Part shown: piece by piece, positions 42,196 through 48,753 of the stretch
Numbering within the stretch: the first letter of the stretch is position 1
How the letters are laid out: every line of letters starts with the position of its first letter
DNA from: JBGTIS01 sp041745535
GTDB lineage: Bacteria > Bacteroidota > Bacteroidia > Cytophagales > Cyclobacteriaceae
DNA: 48,753 nucleotides
Reading direction: 5' to 3'
NCBI GenBank assembly: GCA_041745535.1
Contig: JBGTIS010000150.1
Span: 1 to 48,753 of the forward strand
Position numbers and translations under genes: made by a program
The notes under the pieces: model-generated
What the model saw: only the letters and a program-made list of their open reading frames with translations
What the model was told of the DNA's origin: nothing
The model's database searches: none

Positions 42196-43413
42196 ATGAA
42201 AATAACCAATATAAAAGCAACCACCGTAGCCGTACCGCTTGAAGCCCCGATACGACATTCTAATGGGTGCCATTGGGGCCGTTTTGTAAGAACTATCATA
42301 GAAGTGGAAACCGATGAAGGGATTACCGGACTTGGAGAAATGGGTGGTGGGGGCGAGTCTGCTGAAGCTGCTTTTAATGGATTGAAAAGTTACCTGATTG
42401 GCCATGATCCGATGCGACTGGAAGCCATGTATTGGAAAATCTGTAATCCTACGGCATCATTGTATAATAACCGTTTGCAGTTACATGCCGCCTTAGAGTT
42501 TGCCTGTATGGATATCATCGGTAAAAAGCTGGGCATACGAGCCTGCGACTTATTAGGTGGATCAGTACGGGAGGAAATATCTTTCGCGTCTTATATTTTT
42601 TTCAGATACCAAAATGAAAAAACCGGTAAAGGAGGCGAGGAAACCGCCGAACAAATTGTGAATCATGCCAAAGACCTCGTTAATAAATATGGGTTTAAAG
42701 TTCATAAATTAAAGGCCGGGGTATTCCACCCCGATCATGAAATAGAGGTATTCAGAGCCTTATCCAATGCTTTCCGAAACCATAAGGTTAGAATAGACCC
42801 TAATGCGGCCTGGAGTGTGGAAGAGGCGATTCGTATCGGACAATCTATTGAAGATCTTCCCAATGATTATTTCGAAGACCCAACCTGGGGATTGGAAGGA
42901 ATGCGGCGGGTGAGGGATAAAGTTCGTATTCCAACCGCTACCAATACGGTAGTAATAAATTTTGAGCAACTGGCTTCCTGTATCCGCAACCAGGCGATGG
43001 ATGTGATTTTGTTGGACACCACTTTTTGGGGAGGTTTAAGGCAGGCGTGGAAAGCAGGGGTGATATGCGAAAAATTCCAGATTGGAGTAGCTGTGCACAG
43101 CTCCGGAGAATTGGGTATCCAACTGGCCACTATGTTGCATCTTGGCGCCAGCACGCCAAATCTGTCTTTCGCGGCTGACGCGCATTACCATCACCTCACC
43201 GATGATATTATCAAAGGCGGGCTGATGCCCTATAAAAATGGTAAAATAAAAGTGCCGGAAGGTCCGGGCTTAGGCGTTGAACTGGACAGAGACAAGCTCA
43301 AACAATATGCGGAATACTACAAAGAGGTAGGCGGATATCCATACGACCGCGACCCGCAAAGACCTGATTGGTTTAGCATACTTCCAGAGAGAAATTGGGC
43401 TCCATTAAAATAA
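42196..43413 (+). CDS. Glucarate-dehydratase-like enolase-superfamily enzyme
   Basis: A 405-residue member of the mandelate racemase/muconate lactonizing superfamily. It abstracts the proton next to a carboxylate and usually dehydrates an acid sugar. The capping domain covers residues 1-125, with a G-G-G-G-E-S loop. The barrel holds the general bases in the order of the GlucD subgroup: Lys171 and Lys173 (K-L-K), metal ligands Asp201 (D-P-N), Glu227 (E-D-P) and Asn250 (A-T-N-T), then Asp274 and His301 (H-S-S-G-E-L-G-I). Asn as the third ligand separates GlucD-like enzymes from most other dehydratases. It lies between a surface propeller lipoprotein and an SMP-30 lactonase (7-base gap), so an aldarate or aldonate route is likely. 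The exact acid sugar is not determined. Confidence 0.88.
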   Translation: MKITNIKATTVAVPLEAPIRHSNGCHWGRFVRTIIEVETDEGITGLGEMGGGGESAEAAFNGLKSYLIGHDPMRLEAMYWKICNPTASLYNNRLQLHAALEFACMDIIGKKLGIRACDLLGGSVREEISFASYIFFRYQNEKTGKGGEETAEQIVNHAKDLVNKYGFKVHKLKAGVFHPDHEIEVFRALSNAFRNHKVRIDPNAAWSVEEAIRIGQSIEDLPNDYFEDPTWGLEGMRRVRDKVRIPTATNTVVINFEQLASCIRNQAMDVILLDTTFWGGLRQAWKAGVICEKFQIGVAVHSSGELGIQLATMLHLGASTPNLSFAADAHYHHLTDDIIKGGLMPYKNGKIKVPEGPGLGVELDRDKLKQYAEYYKEVGGYPYDRDPQRPDWFSILPERNWAPLK

Positions 43414-43420
43414 AAATAGT

Positions 43421-44269
43421 ATGGAATTAACCATTGAAAATATTTCTGTATTTGCCGATGGCGTAGACCACGCTGAATGTATTGCTGTACATCCTGATGG
43501 ATCAGTATGGGCCGGAGGAGAAGCCGGCCAGATTTATCGTGTTTCATCAGACGGAAGCAAAATAGAGGAAATAAATAATACAGGTGGATTTATTTTAGGA
43601 ATCGCGTTTTCTCCGGAGGCCCGCTGGCTGGCAATTTGTGATTCAAAAAATAAATGTGTGTGGAAACTGGATATCAAAAGCAATCGGCTTGACAAGTTCG
43701 CGATGGGAGCGGCAGGAGAAAATTTTAATATTCCCAATTATGCCGTTTTTGATAAACAATCAAATTTATACGTATCGGAAAGCGGAGCATTTCGGGAAAT
43801 AAAAGGCAAAATATTCCGCTATAATCAGAATGGTACCGGGCAGATTTGGCATAACGGTCCGTTTAATTTCGCGAATGGAATGGCACTTTCCGTGAATGAA
43901 CAATACTTATTTGTGGTATGCTCCTGGTTGCCTGGTATTGAAAGAATAGAGATTAAGGCAGACGGCACCGCCGGAAAAAGGGAAGTATACGCGACTTTAC
44001 CTCAAACCTGCCCGGACGGACTGGCATTCGATGCCGAAGAAAATCTGTATGTTTCCTGTTATGCGCCCAATAGTATATTTAAAGTTAGTAAAAATCAGGA
44101 AGTAACTCTTCTGATAAATGATTGGGAAGCACATACGCTTTCTAATCCTACTAATATCGCCTTTGGTGGAAAAAATTTCCGGCAATTATTTACCGCGAAT
44201 TTAGGAAGGTGGCACATTAGTAAAATAAACATGCCTGTGCAAGGCTTGAAATTAACTTGCCATTATTGA
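43421..44269 (+). CDS. SMP-30/gluconolactonase-family protein
   Basis: A 282-residue six-bladed propeller of the SMP-30/gluconolactonase/LRE family, which hydrolyses sugar lactones using one divalent metal. The likely metal ligands are Glu19 (H-A-E-C-I-A-V), Asn152 (F-A-N-G-M-A) and Asp199 (C-P-D-G-L-A-F-D), spaced as in characterised lactonases. There is no export signal, so it works in the cytoplasm. Its start codon lies 7 bases after the dehydratase gene. Together they could open a lactone and dehydrate the resulting acid. It ends 17 bases before a convergent small gene. Confidence 0.9.
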   Translation: MELTIENISVFADGVDHAECIAVHPDGSVWAGGEAGQIYRVSSDGSKIEEINNTGGFILGIAFSPEARWLAICDSKNKCVWKLDIKSNRLDKFAMGAAGENFNIPNYAVFDKQSNLYVSESGAFREIKGKIFRYNQNGTGQIWHNGPFNFANGMALSVNEQYLFVVCSWLPGIERIEIKADGTAGKREVYATLPQTCPDGLAFDAEENLYVSCYAPNSIFKVSKNQEVTLLINDWEAHTLSNPTNIAFGGKNFRQLFTANLGRWHISKINMPVQGLKLTCHY

Positions 44270-44286
44270 TGAAGAATCGGAATAAA

Positions 44287-44364
44287 CTACTTTATCTCAT
44301 CAATGCTTTTAATAATTTCATTGGCCTTATTAGTGAAGCTTTCTAATATTGTCTTTTTTTCTAT
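44287..44364. repeat. 78-bp direct repeat, partner of 828-905
   Basis: Four substitutions and no gaps against 828-905, same orientation, 43.4 kb apart. One boundary coincides with the stop codon of the small gene. Confidence 0.9.
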
Positions 44365-44544
44365 GGAACTGGTCAGGGCATCAAATTTATAAGTTCCATT
44401 TTCAAAGCTTTGGATTTCATGCATTCTATCGCTTAAAAGACTTAATGTAGCTGCATCAGAAACTTTTTGCGCGTGTATCAATTGTTCTTTTTTGCTTAAA
44501 CATTCTTTCAAATTGTCTACCAGTGACTGTAATTGTAATGACAT
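44287..44544 (-). CDS. Small helical protein of unknown function
   Basis: An 85-residue protein that I do not recognise. ATG at 44544 (M-S-L-Q-L-Q-S-L-V-D-N-L) was chosen over an upstream codon at 44631. The longer version would add 29 residues with a different, hydrophobic composition. The sequence is rich in Lys, Glu and Leu and is predicted to be two or three helices (V-D-N-L-K-E-C-L-S-K-K-E-Q; F-T-N-K-A-N-E-I-I-K-S). There is no signal peptide and one Cys. Its last 25 codons are repeated at 828-905 with 95% identity, where they end a decayed copy. This repeated conservation of the coding part makes it likely to be a real gene. It is convergent with the lactonase gene. Confidence 0.65.
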   Translation of the reverse strand: MSLQLQSLVDNLKECLSKKEQLIHAQKVSDAATLSLLSDRMHEIQSFENGTYKFDALTSSIEKKTILESFTNKANEIIKSIDEIK

Positions 44545-44729
44545 ATTATTTTTTCGTTTAATGATTAATACATAAGTAATATTTCCAACAAAGATGATGC
44601 TACATTTAGTTGCTTCTGATAATAAATACATTAATGGAAGCCAAAATTGAAATTCGTTTATGGATTGAAGCGATTTGTAGCAGTTATTTGTGTTTTAATT
44701 GATTTTACGGAAAGCAGTATGAGTTGCGG

Positions 44730-44762
44730 AAAAAAGGACAAACTTTTCGATGAAGCTTGTCC
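44730..44762 (-). terminator. Terminator of the molybdenum hydroxylase operon
   Basis: Read on the minus strand, GGACAAGCTT and AAGTTTGTCC form a 10-bp stem with one mismatch around a seven-base loop, followed by six T. It starts 32 bases after the stop codon of the large subunit gene. Confidence 0.8.
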
Positions 44763-44793
44763 TTTATGTATTATCTGGTTTCAGAGTAGGGTA

Positions 44794-46983
44794 TTAACCT
44801 ACCACAATATCCTTTTGGGCAAAAGGCTGGCTGTACAATCTGTTGCCAGTAGCCTTGTACAAAGCATTGGCCAACGCACCGATAATCGGTGGCAAAGCCG
44901 GTTCGCCCAAGCCAGTGGGGTCTATGCCATTTTCCACAAAAAAGGCTTCTACCTCCATGGGCGCTTCTCTGTTCCGAATCAGGTGGTATTTGTCGAAGTT
45001 GCGTTGTTCGGGTACGCCATTTTTAAAGGTAAGGGCACCGTACATGGCATGGCCAATGCCATCCACAATACCACCCTGTACCTGATTCAGCGCGCCTTCC
45101 GGGTTGACCACAATACCACAATCCACGGCACACCAAACTTTTTTTACCTTTGGGTTTCCATTGTCCATCACCACATCCACCACCTGGGCTACATAAGAAT
45201 TATGGCAGAAATAAGCGGATACACCTCGGTACACGCCCGGCATATCTTTACCCCAACCCGATTTTTCTTTTACTAATTTTAATACGCCCGCATACCTTTC
45301 CGCTTCATAGTCGTTATCGTTACCCACCGGATTGTTAATGGCTTTATCGAATAATTCCAGCCTGAAATCTATAGGATCTTTTCCGGCTGCTTCCGCCACT
45401 TCGTCTATAAACGACTGTTCCGCTCCCGCGACAAAGTTAGACCGTGGTGCCCGCCAGGCGCCGGTGGATACATTGGATTCCACACTTTTATTTTCTGCCA
45501 GGTAATTACTGACCGTGCCTGCCGGAAAGCGATTGACAAACAGAGGCCCTTCATTCATACCGGCACCCCTGATGTGGAAAGCAATCAATTCGTTGTTTTT
45601 ATCGAGGGCCGCCCGGTACCTGATTTTATAGGCGGGGCGATAGGTTCCCTGTGTCATGTCATCTTCACGGGTATAAATCAGTTTGATGGGTGCCTTTACT
45701 TTTTGCGAAATCGCCGCGGCTTCCAATCCGAAGTTACCATAAAGCCTTCGGCCAAAGCCGCCCCCCATGCGGGTCATGTCCACCATAATCTTGTCTTCGG
45801 GAAGTCCCAGAAGATCGGAAGCGCTTTTCCGCAGGTTTTCAGGTGTCTGAATCGGGCCGATCAATTCAGCTTTTTCACTGGTTACATGGGCGAAAAAATT
45901 CATCGGCTCCATGGTATTATGGGGCAAAAAAGGAGCACTGTAAGTCTTTTCTATCACTTTAGCCGCGTTTCTGAATGCCAGATCAGGGTTGCCATCCTTT
46001 CGGTCTGGTTCATCGGGGGCTGTATCAAGGGCCTTATCAAGGGCCAGGTTATGGTCTTCAGAATTTTCCATAGGCGATTCCTCGTCCCAACTCACTTCCA
46101 GTGCATTCTTGGCCTTCATTACCTGCCAGGTACTTTCGCCCACTACGGCTACCAGTTCCGGAAAGGCGTTGGTATCGGACCACTGCTTCTCTGCGGGAGC
46201 GGTCCGCACTTTCACCACATGTTTGATGCCCGGCATGGATTTCACTTTACTGGCATCAAAATCTTTGACTTTCATGCCGAAGGCCGGCGGGTGTATGATC
46301 ATGGCGATCAGCATCCCTTCCCGCTTGAAATCCAGACCGAACAAGGGTTTTCCGGTTACAATTTTCAGCCCGTCAACATTTTTGGTTGGGTTACCGATAA
46401 TCTTGAAATCTTTCGGATCTTTCAGCTCTATTTCTTCGGGAACTTCAATATCCGCCGCACTGGTAGCTATCGCTCCGTATCCGACAGACTTGTCTGATTT
46501 GGTATGGGAAATCATCCCTTTGTCAGTGGTCAGTTCACCTACAGGAACATTCCATTGCTTGGCAGCGGCCTCCATCAGCACCCTGCGTGCGGCAGCACCT
46601 GCCATGCGCAGGCTTTGCCATCCCTGTCGGATAGACTGACTGCCACCGGCTAACTGCCGGGTGAACTTTTCGGTATTTAACGGGGCTTGTTCCACCACCA
46701 CATTTTTCCAGTCTACATCCAGTTCCTCAGCCACAATCATGGGCATGGCGGTTTTAACGTTCTGGCCGATTTCAGGGTTGGGCGACATAATCGTTACCAG
46801 CCCATTATCACCAATCTTGATAAACGCGTTGATGTCGAACCATTCTTTGGGAATATTCGCCATTTCCTTTGCGGAAGGCTGGCAACCCGCTAACCAATTA
46901 AAGCCTATCATCATGCCGCCACCCACGGCAGTGGACACTTTGAGGAAAGATCTTCTGTTATATTTTGTTTTTATTATGGTCAT
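44794..46983 (-). CDS. Xanthine-dehydrogenase-family molybdopterin-binding subunit (IorB/aldehyde oxidoreductase-like)
   Basis: A 729-residue molybdenum-cofactor subunit that hydroxylates aldehydes or N-heterocycles with water and passes electrons to an iron-sulfur partner. The N-terminus has a twin-arginine export signal (N-R-R-S-F-L-K) followed by a hydrophobic stretch ending L-A-G-C, so the complex is exported folded and is periplasmic. The duplicated Ald_Xan domain at about 190-310 (Y-G-A-I-A; G-K-P-L-F-G-L-D) and the molybdopterin-binding half follow. Key motifs are M-G-G-G-F-G-R-R-L-Y-G and A-W-R-A-P. The catalytic Glu is near the end in G-L-G-E-P-A-L-P-P. The family normally pairs with the small 2Fe-2S protein encoded 18 bases upstream. 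A cytochrome c acceptor that often accompanies it is not next to it here. Confidence 0.93.
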   Translation of the reverse strand: MTIIKTKYNRRSFLKVSTAVGGGMMIGFNWLAGCQPSAKEMANIPKEWFDINAFIKIGDNGLVTIMSPNPEIGQNVKTAMPMIVAEELDVDWKNVVVEQAPLNTEKFTRQLAGGSQSIRQGWQSLRMAGAAARRVLMEAAAKQWNVPVGELTTDKGMISHTKSDKSVGYGAIATSAADIEVPEEIELKDPKDFKIIGNPTKNVDGLKIVTGKPLFGLDFKREGMLIAMIIHPPAFGMKVKDFDASKVKSMPGIKHVVKVRTAPAEKQWSDTNAFPELVAVVGESTWQVMKAKNALEVSWDEESPMENSEDHNLALDKALDTAPDEPDRKDGNPDLAFRNAAKVIEKTYSAPFLPHNTMEPMNFFAHVTSEKAELIGPIQTPENLRKSASDLLGLPEDKIMVDMTRMGGGFGRRLYGNFGLEAAAISQKVKAPIKLIYTREDDMTQGTYRPAYKIRYRAALDKNNELIAFHIRGAGMNEGPLFVNRFPAGTVSNYLAENKSVESNVSTGAWRAPRSNFVAGAEQSFIDEVAEAAGKDPIDFRLELFDKAINNPVGNDNDYEAERYAGVLKLVKEKSGWGKDMPGVYRGVSAYFCHNSYVAQVVDVVMDNGNPKVKKVWCAVDCGIVVNPEGALNQVQGGIVDGIGHAMYGALTFKNGVPEQRNFDKYHLIRNREAPMEVEAFFVENGIDPTGLGEPALPPIIGALANALYKATGNRLYSQPFAQKDIVVG

Positions 46984-47001
46984 AGCTCTTTAATTAAATG
47001 T

Positions 47002-47469
47002 TTATCCCATGTTTTTTGAGGCGGTTTTGATGGCGGCCCTGATGCGCAAATAGGTGCCACACCTACACAGGTTACCATTCATGGCATTTTCGATGTCCTC
47101 ATCGGAAGGATTAGCGTTTTGAGAAAGAAGAGAAGCCGCGTTCATGATCTGCCCTGTCTGGCAATAGCCACATTGCGGTACGTCGTGCTCTAACCAGGCA
47201 GCCTGTAAAGCATGATCTGCCTTTTCTGATAAACCTTCGATGGTTGTAATTTCTGATTCGCCTACATTGTTGATGGGAAGGGAACATGAACGAACCGCGG
47301 CGCCATTTAAATGCACCGTACAGGCACCACATTGCGCGATACCACAGCCAAACTTTGTACCCACCAAATCCAAATGATCGCGAAGTACCCAAAGAATTGG
47401 AGTATCAGGTTCAACATCTACCTGATGCTGGTGTCCGTTCACCTTTATTTTAAAAGCTGTCATATTCAA
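47002..47469 (-). CDS. (2Fe-2S)-binding subunit of the molybdenum hydroxylase (IorA-like)
   Basis: A 155-residue two-cluster iron-sulfur protein that carries electrons from the molybdenum centre. The N-terminal plant-type ferredoxin domain has C-G-I-A-Q-C-G-A-C-T-V and a distant Cys in V-R-S-C. The C-terminal helical domain has C-G-Y-C-Q-T-G-Q and N-L-C-R-C-G-T. All eight cluster cysteines of the family are present. It lacks an export signal; such subunits travel with the Tat-bearing large subunit. It is first in a two-gene operon with the large subunit. The promoter should lie just right of 47469, but I could not assign one. Confidence 0.94.
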   Translation of the reverse strand: MNMTAFKIKVNGHQHQVDVEPDTPILWVLRDHLDLVGTKFGCGIAQCGACTVHLNGAAVRSCSLPINNVGESEITTIEGLSEKADHALQAAWLEHDVPQCGYCQTGQIMNAASLLSQNANPSDEDIENAMNGNLCRCGTYLRIRAAIKTASKNMG

Positions 47470-48474
47470 TTTTTTATGTACGAGTGATAAAGTTGTTCAC
47501 TAACTTACTAAATTTAGCGTGTGTTTGCGAATATATCTGAAAAAAAGCATATCTGTTGGTTCATCCACTTCCTGGTGAACCCCCATATTTATTTAAGCTC
47601 AGCTCGATTTTAGCATTAGGCTGCTCTGGCTATCATGGCGCATAGCTGTCTGATTTGATGGTTCATTTAAATTATTAACCGCTACTCGCAATGGCGAGCC
47701 GGACTGCCGATGCGGTTAAAAATTGTTGATCTTGCCAAATCTGCTGCCTTACCAAAACCATAGCATCTACAAAGGTTTTAAGTACAGGCAGCCGCAGGGA
47801 AGTATTTATGCGCTCTAAGGGGATCAGCTCGGCTATTTTGCTCAGGCGTGTTCCCGCGTTAATATTGATGTTGATCTGGTGCTTCGATGAGCAGGGCTAC
47901 TATACAAACCTGGAGCGGGAAGTTTCATCTTCCATCAGTGATAAATTTTTTATAGCGCCTGTAGCATTAAGTAGGATTTACCATGCTTCATGGTAAAAAG
48001 TAGCGGTTATCATACCCATATGTCGCATAGGCGCTAATGGAGGCGCGAAAAATCAGTTCAAGAAGCATAAAATAAGCGCAGAAAGCTGTTCTGGTACAAA
48101 AAAGGAAAAAAAGTTTGCCTGTTTTGTCTTCAAATGCTATCTTAAAAAAATTACGACGATTCTGAAACTGAATGATTTTTTTAATAGTACAAAAACAGGT
48201 AAAAAAAGAAAACAGGTAATTGATACAGTATCTATATATTATTCCAGTGCTTTCGCGATGCGAGAGCAGTCACAATGGATAGGATAGTACCCTACATAAA
48301 ACAACTTAAACAGGAAGCCTCATACATATTGTTTGTTAAAATGTATATAAAAAGTATTATATTGAATTTCAATATTTACATTAAATCCATAATATTGCCA
48401 TTGTAAGTATAGTGAAAATAACCGCTATTGCGGTTATCCAGATGTTGTACGCAAATTTTAAACATTACACACTA
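47470..48474. other. Intergenic region with nested inverted repeats and no confident gene
   Basis: No gene could be recognised in about 1 kb. One minus-strand frame is open for 73 codons (47675-47896), after two adjacent stops, and has protein-like composition (K-I-A-E-L-I-P-L-E-R; F-V-D-A-M-V-L-V-R-Q-Q-I-W), but no start and no known family. It may be a gene remnant. The right part, from about 48100, is very AT-rich and holds only short frames. Confidence 0.4.
47676..48009. repeat. 334-bp segment bounded by an 11-bp inverted repeat
   Basis: TAACCGCTACT (47676-47686) faces AGTAGCGGTTA (47999-48009). The left end also folds locally as AACCGC ... GCGGTT (47677-47717) enclosing CTCGC-AATG-GCGAG. 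A further pair, TAGCGCCT (47953-47960) and AGGCGCTA (48029-48036), straddles the right end. No target-site duplication was identified. Confidence 0.5.
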
Positions 48475-48753
48475 ATGGATATTTCAAAGGCTAGGTTGAG
48501 CGAACTAGCAAAAATTTGTAAATCTGTATATGGTGGTCCAATTAATCATAGTCAACTTAAGATAAATAATGAGCCTATAAAAGCTCAAAGAATAATTCAC
48601 GGTTCATATGGAAGAGGTTTTTGTAGACTATTTTGGAACGATAATACAGTTGTCGTTGCATTTCGAGGGACTAGAGAAGGTATTGATTGGATAATTTCAA
48701 ACTTTTTGCTTTTCCCTTCCCGTCTCAAAGATTGTGGTTTAGAAGCAAATTCC
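48475..48753 (+). CDS. Lipase (class 3)-like protein, 3' end outside window
   Basis: The first 93 codons are present, from ATG at 48475. The frame is open to the window edge. Near the end is T-V-V-V-A-F-R-G-T-R-E-G-I-D-W-I-I-S-N, the strand-loop pattern that precedes the catalytic domain's nucleophile in class 3 (fungal-type) lipases. There, V-A-F-R-G-T-x-x-x-x-D-W begins the core, and the G-x-S-x-G serine would lie beyond the window. The gene is much richer in A and T than the metabolic genes to its left, which may point to a different origin. There is no signal peptide; several such cytoplasmic-looking lipases in bacteria are secreted effectors, but nothing here shows that. Confidence 0.6.
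   Translation, partial: MDISKARLSELAKICKSVYGGPINHSQLKINNEPIKAQRIIHGSYGRGFCRLFWNDNTVVVAFRGTREGIDWIISNFLLFPSRLKDCGLEANS

Noticed and set aside
828..44364. A 43-kb integrated island bounded by attachment-site repeats at a gene 3' end
   Set aside because: Direct repeats at a gene's 3' end are typical of this, but no integrase or mobility gene was seen inside, the repeat ends exactly at the stop codon as a decayed paralogue would, and faint similarity continues into the gene's upstream region. Kept only as a question in the findings.
44647..45276. Plus-strand 209-codon open frame over the molybdenum hydroxylase gene
   Set aside because: It lies antisense to the well-supported large subunit and its own terminator, and its protein shows no family features. 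Other long antisense frames at 45574-46497 and 45989-46639 were rejected for the same reason.
47808..47996. 62-codon plus-strand open frame in the right-hand intergenic region
   Set aside because: No family features, poor start context, and it overlaps a protein-like minus-strand frame and the inverted-repeat segment.
48275..48406. 43-codon plus-strand open frame before the lipase-like gene
   Set aside because: Very AT-rich and repetitive (Ile/Lys), with nothing to separate it from chance.

Overview
The window reads as chromosomal DNA of a Bacteroidota bacterium, most likely of the Cytophagales type. The signs are two SusC/SusD outer-membrane uptake pairs, a FecR/ECF-sigma surface-signalling set, a LytTR-type two-component pair, lipoproteins beginning C-E-D-F-L, weak or absent Shine-Dalgarno sites, and several ThuA, DUF1080 and haem-binding beta-propeller proteins. 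No rRNA, tRNA, CRISPR array or intact mobile element was seen.

Layout. 1-1.2 kb: the 3' end of a secreted carbohydrate-binding protein, then about 1 kb without a convincing gene that holds a decayed copy of the small gene found at 44.3-44.5 kb. 1.2-6.5 kb: a dienelactone hydrolase, a LytS/LytTR-like sensor and regulator, and a divergent TonB-dependent outer-membrane barrel. 6.8-18.6 kb: ECF sigma factor, FecR anti-sigma, an STN-domain SusC, SusD, a ThuA-DUF1080 protein, and a lipoprotein with cytochrome c, a DUF6797-like part and a beta-propeller. 18.6-30.8 kb: a sigma-54 activator carrying a TIM-barrel sensor, divergent from a run of genes for the same TIM-barrel family as an enzyme, a Tm-1-like ATP-binding protein, a propeller-haem-ThuA fusion, and a second SusC/SusD pair. 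30.9-31.2 kb: a decayed ISAs1-family transposase. 31.3-40.8 kb: five phosphorelay genes, led by a 1911-residue hybrid kinase with nine 92-residue HAMP repeats. 40.9-44.3 kb: a sugar-acid module (DUF4185-like lipoprotein, glucarate-dehydratase-like enolase, SMP-30 lactonase). 44.3-47.5 kb: a small helical protein and a two-subunit molybdenum hydroxylase. 47.5-48.75 kb: a structured intergenic region and the start of a lipase-like gene.

How the parts may work together (inference). Oligomeric or oxidised sugars enter through the SusCD pairs. Secreted ThuA, DUF1080 and haem-propeller proteins process them, perhaps as keto-sugars or lactones. SMP-30 opens lactones, the glucarate-dehydratase-like enzyme dehydrates the acids, and the TIM-barrel/Tm-1 pair acts on an unknown small carbon compound sensed by the matching sensor domain of the sigma-54 activator.

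The most notable signal is at 18.6-22.7 kb. The activator's sensor domain is a paralogue of the enzyme encoded next door, and four conserved charged or histidine positions of the enzyme are replaced in it. The intergenic region has four GTTAC half-sites spaced exactly 10 bp apart and a correctly spaced -24/-12-like promoter.
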